Shown here: positions 23,153 through 33,399 of the stretch, in pieces
How positions within the stretch are numbered: the stretch's first letter is position 1
How the letters are laid out: every line of letters begins with the position of its first letter
Source: Leptobrachium leishanense
Lineage: Eukaryota; Chordata; Amphibia; Anura; Megophryidae
Assembly: GCA_009667805.1 (NCBI GenBank)
Contig: CM019065.1
Location: forward strand, 153,920,101-153,984,100
DNA length: 64,000 nt
Direction of reading: 5' to 3'
Position numbers and translations under genes: made by a program
The notes under the pieces: generated by a model
The model's database searches: none
Told to the model about the DNA's origin: nothing
What the model saw: only the letters and a program-made list of their open reading frames with translations

Positions 23153-24021
23153 TTACATTTTCTTCAGTGCACAAATCTGAAAAATTGGTTCCAAAGGTAG
23201 ACCCATAATGTCTTCATATTCCTCTGAATCTGCGGTCTCCTTATAAACAGCTTGAACTGCTGGCTTTCTTTGTTGAGGATTGGCACGGCACTGGATAATA
23301 AAATGATTGGCTTTACCACATCCTATACATTTCTTGCCAAATGCTGGGCATTTCTTTTTTAGCCTCTTGTGACGCTTATCACAATACATGCACTGTATGG
23401 TCTTGTCTGGAGCCATTGTCACAGCTCTGTCCTTTCCTAAGTGTGTAACTTGTTTCTATCCCATGGACTGACACTGCATTGGTGCTGGAACTCTCCAGTA
23501 GCTTCATCCTTGCTTTAGACAGCTCAGCAGCTCTGCCTATTTGATTTATTTTTCCAGTGTTAAATCCACTTCTCTCAGCAGGCAGTCCCTGAGGTTAGAG
23601 TCACTTGTGCCACATACAATACTGTCCCTTATTAATGAGTCCCTGATATTTCCAAAGTTGCAAGTGGCTGCCAGTGTACGCAGCGCTGTGGATATGCGTC
23701 AATTCCTTCCTCTTCCCTCTGAGTCCTTGAAAAAAAATTATATCTTTCCATAGTCTCATTTTGCTTTGGCTCACAATAATCATCAAATGCTTTAATTAGT
23801 ACAGCAAGTGAGGGAGCTTCCACTCCTGGGAGAAGGGTGTCTTTTACTTTTCTGCCTTTGTCTCCAAGTAAGTAAAGGAACAGTTTTACCTCCATCTCCT
23901 CTGGTTTGTCAGCCATTATTAGGTCTGTGTATAGAAGAATGTCTTCTTTCCATCTCTTCCATGTCTGTGACAGATTCCTTGCCTGAAAATCCAGCAGACC
24001 TGGTGGTTTTAAACCTTCCAT
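23153..24021 (-). pseudogene. Gypsy-B gag remnant with zinc knuckle
   Basis: The N-terminal part (24021-23632) has a capsid-like pattern: W-K-R-W-K-E-D, then LFLYLLGDKGR and a YCEPK block. This is typical of Gypsy gag, which forms the particle that packages element RNA. The C-terminal part (23422-23153) has C-M-Y-C, then C-x2-C-x4-H-x4-C (CIGCGKANHFIIQC), the RNA-binding zinc knuckle. A gap of about 200 bp with stops lies between the two. Not functional. Confidence 0.85.
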
Positions 24022-24073
24022 ATCTTCTTTTTGGTGTATTTCTCAAATAATATCTGCTGCCACCATGTCTAGA

Positions 24074-24211
24074 TGTTTCTGCTTATGAAATAGCCTGTAA
24101 GACTCCAGCTGCAGCGCTATGGTAAATTAACAGAACATCTTGAAGTGGAAATAGGCTGGAAGATGGCCGCCATTATAAGCCAGGCGGCCATCTTGTTCAG
24201 AATATTGGTTC
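24074..24211 (-). mobile_element. Gypsy-B 5' LTR remnant
   Basis: TGTTTCTGCTTATGAAATAG matches the start of the LTR at 12182 for about 80 bp. It then contains GGCCGCC-type sequence around 24160-24195 before Gypsy-A inserts at 24212. The outer part beyond the Gypsy-A insertion (32485 onward) could not be matched. Confidence 0.6.
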
Positions 24212-25326
24212 TGTAGCGCTGTGTTAAAACCTTGCTGTGGCAGTACCTATTATTGGCCACAAGATGGAGACAATCGCGATCAGAGACACTGGACATTGGG
24301 ACTACATTTCCCGGCGTGCTTTGCAAACAGACAGGAAGTGGGTGGGACACAGACGCTTGACATCCTGAGCCTCGTGGGGAACGCGCCAGAGCGCGCCAGG
24401 GAACGAGGGAGAGCAGACGCAGTGCAAGACATCGCTAGAGGGCCTAGGCCAGAGCGCGAGTGAGACCTGTCAGTTCCTTACATCGGGTCATCCAGCCTTA
24501 GGAGAAGGAGACCTCCAGGTTCCCGAGATTTGCTGCAGATTAAGGAACCAAAGACCTTGAGTGAGGAGTTGCCGCGAGTTGATCGGATACGGAGAGCAGG
24601 CGGTGAGCTGGACAAGTCGTGGACAAGCTACGGAAAGTCAGACAACGGATCCGGCCGCAAGTATCCCCAGTCAATATCGAGCGGAGAGACGTCCTGGGTC
24701 AGCGGAGCCTAAAGCAATCGGTGGATGGGTGAGAGGCCTCCAAGGCCGTTTGTAAATAAGGAACACGCTGCTGTTTTCTCTCTAAAGTCCACAGGGCCCC
24801 AACTTGACTAGTCGAAGACATTCCTTAAGTAAATTCACTGGCCAGTTGAACAGTACCCGGGTACCATACACACACACATACACACCTTTTACATTCCGGG
24901 ACTTAACCTGTGCAGGACTCATTCTGTTACGAATCGGAACAGGGGTTAAAGATACGTTCCGAATATATTTTCTCTTTTCCGCTGCGCGTTTATCGAAATA
25001 CGAAGAGATTGTATTCTTGGTTCCGCTACGTGTCCCTTTTTCCGAAATTTCGTGCAATTGCATTCTTTTCTGTTCGGTTGCGAATATATTATTTTTCCGA
25101 AATACGAAGCCTCGTGTTTCATTTATTTCCCGCTACGCGTTTTTACCGCGATACGAAAGTACTGTAATAATACCTGTGAATACCGCGTCTCAACGTCTGC
25201 TTAACATTTTAGTAAACTATTTAAATTATAAAAACCCACAGCGGTGTTGGAGTATATTTATTCCCTAGTGCGGGGAGACTGACCCGTGGTTCATTTTCAG
25301 CGGCTCCTCCGGGGGTGAGCGCTACA
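24212..25326 (+). repeat. Gypsy-A 5' LTR
   Basis: Runs from TGTAGCGCTGTG to GAGCGCTACA. Contains a CG-rich tandem region (24970-25170) with repeated 'cgaaatacgaag' and 'ccgctacgcgttt' motifs, and a TATAAAAA box-like motif near 25226. If that box is used, R and U5 would be short. Differs from the 3' LTR at about 24244, 25119, 25123 and 25315. Confidence 0.95.
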
Positions 25327-25328
25327 CG

Positions 25329-25346
25329 TGGGGGCTCGTTTCCGGG
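25329..25346 (+). promoter_or_regulatory. Probable tRNA primer-binding site
   Basis: TGGGGGCTCGTTTCCGGG begins two bases after the LTR. This resembles the proline-tRNA primer site used by many retroelements, apart from one or two bases in the middle. The same position in copy 2 reads similarly (complement of about 52392-52409, with CGTGCCCGGG). Confidence 0.65.
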
Positions 25347-25384
25347 ATCCAGTCTCTGGAAAGACCGCATCTAAAGGGTTAAAT

Positions 25385-26611
25385 ATGGATCCAGACACTG
25401 TTGCCGAATGGTGTGGGGAGCACAGTAGTCAGTTAGAATGTTGTATGGTCATGGATATTCCCGCAGACACTTGGGCTGAAGATCAGATTTGCCAGGCCGT
25501 GGCCACGCTAGCACCAGATCATCGGGGGTTAATACTGGACATTGAAAAAAAAACAGATACCTCTCACACGTATGTTCTTCTCGAGTGGAGAAAGGGCGTT
25601 CCATCATGTTTTCAGGACGCGAGCGTGAAACTGGCCGATGAGGTGGAAGTCCAACTAATTCAGCCAAGTGCGCCACGTGGCGAATCCGCAAGTGTTCCCG
25701 CGCCTAGTCCGTTGGCCATGATCGGGCCTGAATTTATTGTGGCTATTGGAGATCTACTGGCTAAATGTCAGAAAACAAGCCCTCCTCACACTAACTTCGG
25801 TTATCGACGGTTAAGAAATTTTACAGGAAACGTACCAACTCCGGCGGGAGAAGAAACCTTTGAAGAATGGGTGGAACAGGCGATGCAGGCTCTGGATGAG
25901 TGGGATGTCCCTGAGGCCCAGAAAAAGCAAAGGATCACCGAGAGCTTAAAGGGACCTGCGTCAGAAGCGGTGAGAAACCTGAAACTGAGTAGAAAAGATT
26001 GTACTGCTTTAGATTACTTAAACGTTCTTGAAGAAGTTTTTGGGCGAACCGAAAAGGCGGCTGAACTGGTATATCAGTACGAACACACCTATCAGAGAAG
26101 AGGTGAAAGGATGACCGAGTACATGAGGCGCCTAGATAAGATTCTACACCAGATACTCCTGAAGAAAGGGGCCGAACCGGCCGAAGTAGATAAGATCCGA
26201 ATAAAACAGATCCTGAGGGGCTCTCAACCTCTAGATCCAGTAATGATGCAGCTGAGAAGCAGAGCAGGTAACCAAGAGCTGAAGTACCTGGAACTGATCC
26301 GAGTTGTACGAGAGGAAGAGGCTTTACTGGAAGAGAAATCCTTCAGGCGGGGGGAAAGGGCTTATGCACAACCTGTGAGACATAACGACGGTCTGCAGCC
26401 TGAAAGCGACTCTCTAGATACTTATGGATCTGACGAGGACGAACAAGAATACCTAGTCGTTTTTAAATCTACAGAGAGGGCTGCCAAAGAATCGAACCTC
26501 CCTGAACGTGGTGAATTGTCCAAAACCGTCAAGAAAGTACAGGAAGCTCAAGCTGAATTGCAACAAGCGCACGCCGAAAGCCTGAGAAGTATAGAGTCGA
26601 GGGACTGTTGA
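25385..26611 (+). CDS. Gypsy-A gag, PNMA-like, truncated before the zinc knuckle
   Basis: Gag assembles the particle and binds element RNA. I chose the ATG at 25385 (MDPDTVAEW); an upstream GTG in frame is part of the primer site. Residues about 1-100 resemble the N-terminal domain of paraneoplastic Ma antigens: a W-C start, a MVMDIPAD segment and a VLLEW strand. Residues about 130-330 resemble the PNMA/Gypsy capsid: EETFEEWVEQA, LKGPASEAVRNL, VFGRTEKA and a REEEALLEE helix. Against copy 2, about 0.2 kb is missing near 26580, which removes the CCHC knuckle and shifts frame into a stop at 26609. Pol lies downstream in a -1 relative frame. PNMA similarity is from my knowledge of the family, not from a search. 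Confidence 0.9.
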   Translation: MDPDTVAEWCGEHSSQLECCMVMDIPADTWAEDQICQAVATLAPDHRGLILDIEKKTDTSHTYVLLEWRKGVPSCFQDASVKLADEVEVQLIQPSAPRGESASVPAPSPLAMIGPEFIVAIGDLLAKCQKTSPPHTNFGYRRLRNFTGNVPTPAGEETFEEWVEQAMQALDEWDVPEAQKKQRITESLKGPASEAVRNLKLSRKDCTALDYLNVLEEVFGRTEKAAELVYQYEHTYQRRGERMTEYMRRLDKILHQILLKKGAEPAEVDKIRIKQILRGSQPLDPVMMQLRSRAGNQELKYLELIRVVREEEALLEEKSFRRGERAYAQPVRHNDGLQPESDSLDTYGSDEDEQEYLVVFKSTERAAKESNLPERGELSKTVKKVQEAQAELQQAHAESLRSIESRDC

Positions 26612-26666
26612 AAGCCCTAGAAGGACTGTTATCTACCTCACCGGCCGGAAACGCCAGAGGGCACAA

Positions 26667-29600
26667 GTGAAGGAGCAACCTAGGTGCCCGAAGGTTGAAC
26701 CCCGCTCCAAAAACCAAGCCAAGACTAAGAGGGCGAGAGGGCCCAAAGCCGAGCCAACTGCTGAGCCTGCCAGGACTGAAAGAGTCACTCCCTTAGCATC
26801 TGGGTCTACGTCATGGGGAAGCAATGCACACCCAAAACCTACACGGGCCAAGAAAAAGGCCAGGGTACAGCAAACTGGGTCTAAGCGTCCGGATACCGCC
26901 ACCAAGTTTCCTGACCAACTGATAGGTCCTTCTCCTATTGTGCCAATCCAAGTGGAGGGAGTCTACACTAAAGCCCTGTTAGATTCAGGGGCTCAAGTGA
27001 CATTGATCTACAAAGACTTCTATGAGAAACACTTAAAGCACATTCCTCTGCAAGAATTGAAGGATTTGGAAATATGGGGTATCGGCACTGAGAAACTCCC
27101 TTATGACGGGTACCTGCAAGTGAAGTTGGAGATCGGATCTGAAGTCATCGGACAGTCTGGGGGTTGTGATGCATTGGCCATTGTGTGTCCTCGACCCTCA
27201 GGTGCGAACAGAAGCTCCCTGATAGTGGGGACGAATACTGACCTAGTGCGGCGTCTCCTGACACCTATTGTATTGGAAGAAGGTTCGTCTCAAGGAGTAC
27301 ACCCAATGTTACGTCCGGTCTATCAGAGGATGGTCGAAGAATGAAAGGCACCTGCCGAGGTGGGGCGCCTGTGGAGACTGGGAGGAACGGAGAAGGTTCT
27401 GCAAGCAGGAGAAGTGGCGAGCTTCCGGGCTTCAGTCAAGTTGAACGGATCGCAACCAGGTCCCTATGTGGTGCTGGGAACCGATTTTAATCATGGGAGT
27501 GAAACCGGAGTCGAAGTAATTCCTGAAATAATCTCCACCAAAGCTCTGAAGAGAACACGAGGGAGAGTCTCGGTCAGCGTGTGCAATGTGACGGATTCTC
27601 CAGTAGTCCTTAAAGCACGAATGCCTATCGGGCAAGTAGAGTCTGCTACACCCCTCTCTACCGATTTAGGAGGGGGAGTGGATAAAGAGATTCCAGATGA
27701 AAGATTCTACCCCAAGGACGCTCCCATTTCACCTGAGTGGAAGAAACGTCTTCAGTCTCAAATCCTAAAGTGGAAGGAATTGTTCTCGAAAGATGAGTTC
27801 GATGTGGGCCTAGCTAAGAGTACTGAGCACCGCATTCGGTTACAAGAAGACAAGCCGTTTCATGAAAGATCAAGGCGAGTTCCGCTAGGAGACTTAGATG
27901 ATCTGCGAGAGCAGCTGAATGAATTGCAAAGAACCAAGGTGATTCAAGAGTCCAGGAGTCCATTCGCATCTCCCATAGTGTTGGTCCGGAAGAAAAATGG
28001 TTCTGTCCGCCTATGCATAGACTACCGCACATTGAACCGGAGAACCATCCCCGATCAATATGCCACTCCTCGGATAGAAGATGCCCTACAGTGTTTGTCT
28101 GGAGCAAAGTGGTTTAGTGTACTAGACCTGCGAAGCGGGTATCACCAGATACCCATGCATCCTGAAGACAAGGAGAAAACTGCGTTCATCTGTCCACTGG
28201 GGTTCTTTGAATTCAACAGAATGCCTCAAGGCCTTACGGGGGCTCCAGCCACGTTCCAACGGTTGATGGAGAAGACAGTCGGGGATATGAATCTAATCGA
28301 AGTATTAGTGTACCTGGATGACATAATTGTGTTTGGGAAGACTCTGGAAGAACATGAGCAACGTCTGGAGAAGGTCTTGAAGAGGCTCCATGAAGAGGGG
28401 CTGAAACTGTCTCTGGAGAAATGCCAATTCTGTCTACCGTCTGTTACGTATCTAGGACATGTGGTCTCAGCAGAAGGTGTTTCGACAGACCCTCGGAAGT
28501 TGGAGGCCGTAGCTTCTTGGCCTAGACCCCGAAACGTCACTGAACTTAGATCTTTCTTGGGATTCTGTTCATACTATCGAAGATTTGTGGGAGGATTCGC
28601 GAAAATAGCTCAACCACTGAACAAACTCCTGCAGAAGGAAACCACAGAAGAAGGCTGCAAGGTCTCTGACCAAAACCCGTCAGCTTCAGGGCCAAGGAAA
28701 GCTCGAGAGTCTATACAAGGTGAATGGACCAGTCAATGTGAAGGAGCTTTCGTGAAGCTGAAAGAGAGTCTAACCCGAGCTCCTGTTTTGGCCTATGCGG
28801 ACCCTCACAAGCCGTATGAGCTACATGTGGATGCCAGCCGAGAAGGTCTGGGAGGAGTCCTGTATCAGGAGTATGGTGGATTGCTGAGGCCTGTAGCGTA
28901 CGTGAGCCGGAGCCTTACGCCTTCAGAGAAGAACTACCCTACTCACAAGTTGGAGTTCCTAGCCTTAAAGTGGGCAGTGGTAGACAAGTTAAAAGACTAT
29001 CTGTATGGAGCCGAGTTTGTGATCAAGACGGATAACAATCCTCTTACCTACATCCTTACTACCGCAAAACTGGACGCAACGGGACATCGGTGGTTGGCCC
29101 CTCTGTCAGGGTTTCGGTTCAGCCTGAAGTATCACCCTGGGGTGAATAATCGAGATGCTGATGCGTTATCGAGAAGACCCTACTCTACAGAATGGACTCA
29201 GTTGACTCCAGACGGGGTGCAAGCTTTGTGTCAAGGAACAGAGCGCCGGGTCAAAGGAGGGATTGAAGCGGAGGCCATAGGAGTCATGGCTGCGGCTGTT
29301 CCTGAGTTTTACTGTAACCCTATGCAGTTAAGGGATGAAAGTTTACCTACCTTTTCGAGACAGGACCTGAAAGCGGATCAGGCCAGAGACCCTTTAATTG
29401 CCTTGACCATAAAGGCCCTGACTGCAAACCAGCGAGAGATTTTGTTAACCAACTCCCCGAGTGGAGCCAGATTGGTCTACAAAGAGTGGGAGCGGTTAAA
29501 GATGTTGGATGGGGTGGTCTACCGAAGGGGCCCCTCAACTAACGCTGAAGAGATTCAACAGTTATTCCTCCCCACTAAACATAGGGAGAGTGTGCTGCGA

Positions 29601-31289
29601 TCACTACATGATGAGCATGGACATTTGGGTGCTGAGATAACTTTTAAGCTGGTGCGAGATAGGTTCTATTGGCCTTGCATGAGAGCTGAAGTGGAAAGTT
29701 ATTGTCATTCCTGTCTGAGGTGTATTCAGAGAAAGACTCTACCGACCCGAACTGCTCCAATGAGCCATCTGCAGAGCCAGGGACCCATGGATTTGGTGTG
29801 CATTGACTTCTTGTGCTTAGAGCCGAATGCTAGTGGGCAAGGGAACATTCTAATAGTGACTGATCATTTCACTCGTTACGCCCAAGCTTTTTCCACAAAA
29901 GATCAATGCGCTCCGACAGTGGCCAAGGTGTTGATGGAAAAGTTCTTTGTTCATTACGGACTGCCAAGGAGGATACACTCTGATCAGGGTAGAGACTTTG
30001 AAAGCAGACTGGTGGGGCAATTGTTAGAGCTGTTGGGAATCCAAAAGACCCGAACTACACCATATCACCCTCAAGCTGATGTTCAGCCTGAAAGGTTTAA
30101 TCGCACACTGCTAAACATGCTGGGGACCTTGTCGAATGTGGAGAAGCAGAGTTGGAGTCGTCACATAGCTACTCTGGTGCATGCATATAACAGTACGGAG
30201 AGCGATGCAACTGGATACTCACCGTACCGTCTTATGTTCGGAAGGGAGGCTCGACTGCCGGTTGATTTGGCATTTGGGTTATCTCTAGACCAGACGTCAG
30301 TAGCTTCCCATAGAAACTACGTGGATAGACTTCGAAAGAATTTGGCTTCTGCGTTTGAACAGGCCCGTTTGACCTCAGGAAACAGGGAGCAAAGAAATAA
30401 AAGGAACTATGACTTGAAAGTTCGAATACAAGATCTACAACCCGGTGATAGGGTTCTATTGAAGAACTTGGGTGCTGCTGCGAGACACAAGTTGGCGGAT
30501 AGGTGGAGTTCCCAGGTTTACATTGTCTGCAAACAACTGCCAGGTCTACCAGTGTATCAGATTCGCCCGGATGGAAAGGCTGGGCCTCTCAAGAACTGGC
30601 ACCGGAATCATTTGTTACCTTTGAGAGAGGCTGTGAGAATGCCAGTTGGGGACGAACTGCCTCTGCCAAATCCGCCTGCTCCACGTTTGCCTCCTGTTAC
30701 TCGGTCTCAACAGACCCGGGTTGCCGAAGAGAGCGAAAGAGACAGTGAAGAAGAGAGTTATTGTCTAGACTGGATGCGCTCACCAGAGCCTGAGGAGGTT
30801 GTCGTTGTTCCTGAGCGGTGGGAGAGTAACTTGAGGCCTGAAGCTCCTGAATTTCTGCTGGAAGTCCCTGAGACTGTTGAAACCCCTGAAGCTCTTGAAT
30901 TTCAGTTGGAAGTCCCTGAGGCTGTTGGGATCCCGGTAGCTCCGGAAGCTGAAGCTTATTCAGGTGATTATAGTTCTATGCCTTCACTGGAGGGATCATA
31001 CTCTGAAGAAACGTCTGCTCCAGTGATAGAGAGAAGGACTGAGCCAGCACCCATAGTACTTCCACCTGAAGAGGAACTGATTGAGCCAGAACCAAAACGC
31101 TCTGTTCGACCGCCCCAACGACTCACCTACGACTCACCAGGACATAGCACTGAAGAGGCCATCACCACAGTGCAGAGGTTGCCCGAAGTGTCTGCTATGC
31201 TAGCTGAGGTAGCCCAAAATATGAGTCAACTTGAGGAAGTGTTCCTAACCCACTGCATGTATGCTGCTGAACCTGTACATGTTATGTAA
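26667..31289 (+). CDS. Gypsy-A pol: protease, RT, RNase H, integrase, acidic tail; one in-frame TGA
   Basis: A 1540-codon frame interrupted only by TGA at 27342-27344, where copy 2 has a glutamine codon. Protease: LLDSGAQVTL with catalytic Asp at 26982. RT: SPIVLVRKKNGSVRLCIDYR, then YLDD at 28311-28322. RNase H: LHVDAS near 28830 and DADALSR near 29155. Integrase: H-x3-H near 29610 and C-x2-C near 29710, then D, D and E at 29805, 29982 and 30090 (58 and 35 residues between). A basic SH3-like C-terminus (KLADRW...NWHRNHLLPLR) ends near 30630. A Pro/Glu-rich acidic tail of about 200 residues follows and ends with RPPQRLTYDSPGH and a short conserved helix. Frame relative to gag is -1; the -1 frame is open back to at least 26601. 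Confidence 0.95.
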
Positions 31290-31356
31290 ACTGTATTCAA
31301 ATATTGTGGAAATGTAATGTAACTGTTGTACCTCCTTGGAGAGACCCAAGAGTTCT

Positions 31357-31369
31357 AGGAGGGGGAGAG
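31357..31369 (+). promoter_or_regulatory. Polypurine tract
   Basis: AGGAGGGGGAGAG lies directly before the 3' LTR start TGTAGCG at 31370. It primes plus-strand DNA synthesis in LTR elements. Identical in copy 2 (complement at 46217-46229). Confidence 0.9.
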
Positions 31370-32484
31370 TGTAGCGCTGTGTTAAAACCTTGCTGTGGCA
31401 GTACCTATTTTTGGCCACAAGATGGAGACAATCGCGATCAGAGACACTGGACATTGGGACTACATTTCCCGGCGTGCTTTGCAAACAGACAGGAAGTGGG
31501 TGGGACACAGACGCTTGACATCCTGAGCCTCGTGGGGAACGCGCCAGAGCGCGCCAGGGAACGAGGGAGAGCAGACGCAGTGCAAGACATCGCTAGAGGG
31601 CCTAGGCCAGAGCGCGAGTGAGACCTGTCAGTTCCTTACATCGGGTCATCCAGCCTTAGGAGAAGGAGACCTCCAGGTTCCCGAGATTTGCTGCAGATTA
31701 AGGAACCAAAGACCTTGAGTGAGGAGTTGCCGCGAGTTGATCGGATACGGAGAGCAGGCGGTGAGCTGGACAAGTCGTGGACAAGCTACGGAAAGTCAGA
31801 CAACGGATCCGGCCGCAAGTATCCCCAGTCAATATCGAGCGGAGAGACGTCCTGGGTCAGCGGAGCCTAAAGCAATCGGTGGATGGGTGAGAGGCCTCCA
31901 AGGCCGTTTGTAAATAAGGAACACGCTGCTGTTTTCTCTCTAAAGTCCACAGGGCCCCAACTTGACTAGTCGAAGACATTCCTTAAGTAAATTCACTGGC
32001 CAGTTGAACAGTACCCGGGTACCATACACACACACATACACACCTTTTACATTCCGGGACTTAACCTGTGCAGGACTCATTCTGTTACGAATCGGAACAG
32101 GGGTTAAAGATACGTTCCGAATATATTTTCTCTTTTCCGCTGCGCGTTTATCGAAATACGAAGAGATTGTATTCTTGGTTCCGCTACGTGTCCCTTTTTC
32201 CGAAATTTCGTGCAATTGCATTCTTTTCTGTTCGGTTGCGAATATATTATTTTTCCGAAATACGAAGCCTCGTGTTTCGTTTCTTTCCCGCTACGCGTTT
32301 TTACCGCGATACGAAAGTACTGTAATAATACCTGTGAATACCGCGTCTCAACGTCTGCTTAACATTTTAGTAAACTATTTAAATTATAAAAACCCACAGC
32401 GGTGTTGGAGTATATTTATTCCCTAGTGCGGGGAGACTGACCCGTGGTTCATTTTCAGCGGCTCCTCCGGGAGTGAGCGCTACA
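31370..32484 (+). repeat. Gypsy-A 3' LTR
   Basis: 1115 bp, the same length as the 5' LTR, starting TGTAGCGCTG and ending GAGCGCTACA. Followed by the duplicated GTTC. Confidence 0.95.
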
Positions 32485-32910
32485 GTTCACTTGAAAATAA
32501 CTAGGCAAGTTTTTAGCTGAAACTAGAATGAAATATACGTAGAAATTTAGGAATGTGTTAGATTAGCAGAAAAAGTAATTAGAATCTGAGAAAGGTCCAG
32601 GCTGTGCTTGGCACGGAGGAGAGAAAGAGAAGTAGATACACCAAGGTCGTTGAGGCCCGCAGAAAGACAAAGGAGTATAGAGATCAGACCAGGTGTTAGC
32701 TGTAACAAATGATTGAAGACGCTAGGGAAAGGGGCGCAGCCCGGAATAGTAGGAGCAACTAATCATGATTTACTGAAACTAACACAAAGTTTGCCAATTT
32801 ACGGCCAATTAATGGAATGTCTTTGTATTAGCCAAAGGGAGGTATTAACCCACGTGGGTTATGCTCTCATTACTGACCAGTCTCAGAGTTAGGCTAAAGT
32901 CCCACATATA
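32485..32910. other. Flanking sequence, nothing recognised
   Basis: Sequence between Gypsy-A and the next CAGGG element. It should contain what is left of the outer Gypsy-B LTR, but I could not align it. No open frame of note. Confidence 0.4.
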
Positions 32911-33399
32911 CAGGGTTATTCAAAGAGAGAGCCAAACTGGCCCAAAAATTGCACCACACAGGGAATTTCCCTATACGGTGCAATTTTGGGGCCATTCAGC
33001 TATGCAAAGAGCAGGCAGTTTGGCAAATTTTGTTGAATTGCCAGGGAAAAACGGTGCCTGTTTGGCGTCAGTGAAATCCCCCATAGAGAAGCAAGGGTTA
33101 ATCTATTCACAGACACTGAACAGCAGAGAAATGACCGTGAAATCGCCCTGAAGTTCAGTGGTTTCATTCGACAGGTTTAATCAGGTGAATCCCATAGGTT
33201 TCAATGTTAAAAATATTCCCATTTCATGCAATATCTAATAAACCATTTATTCTTTTAATTTGCAGCAAAAAGTCTCTTTTTTTTAGGCATTTTTCTGGTG
33301 AATTATTTTTAAATGTTTTTTTTTCTGTAACAGACTTTTTATTATTATTCATAGGACTTTAAATACTATTTCCAGGCATTTTCATGCAGTAGTATTCTG

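Larger units (their letters stand above)
17448..24211 (-). mobile_element. Gypsy-B LTR retrotransposon, heavily interrupted
   Basis: Reading on the minus strand: the 5' LTR remnant (24211-24074), gag (24021-23632), zinc-knuckle region (23422-23153), protease region (21931-21630), linker and RT (20177-19274), RNase H (19183-18500), integrase (18528-17747) and C-terminal tail (17750-17448). The 3' LTR is at 12182-13503. Insertions of a solo LTR (21937-22976), a hAT element (20215-21621), CR1 (13506-17445) and a hAT element in the LTR (12457-13432) split it, and Gypsy-A (24212) sits in its 5' LTR. Many internal stops confirm age. It resembles the K02A2.6-like Gypsy polyproteins seen in many animals. 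Confidence 0.85.
24212..32484 (+). mobile_element. Gypsy-A LTR retrotransposon, complete and young (copy 1)
   Basis: An 8273-bp element with two 1115-bp LTRs, a primer site, gag, pol and a polypurine tract. It is flanked by GTTC at 24208-24211 and 32485-32488 (4-bp duplication). The two LTRs differ at only four positions that I could find by eye, so insertion is recent. Gag is truncated by an internal deletion of about 0.2 kb, and pol has one in-frame TGA at 27342, so this copy is probably not autonomous as it stands. A second, older copy lies at 45172-53498, and solo LTRs at 10393, 21937 and 43571. Confidence 0.96.

Noticed and set aside
24804..25268. 154-codon frames in the Gypsy-A LTRs (also at 31962-32426)
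   Set aside because: They lie wholly inside the LTR, overlap frames on the other strand and differ between copies. No coding signature beyond absence of stops.
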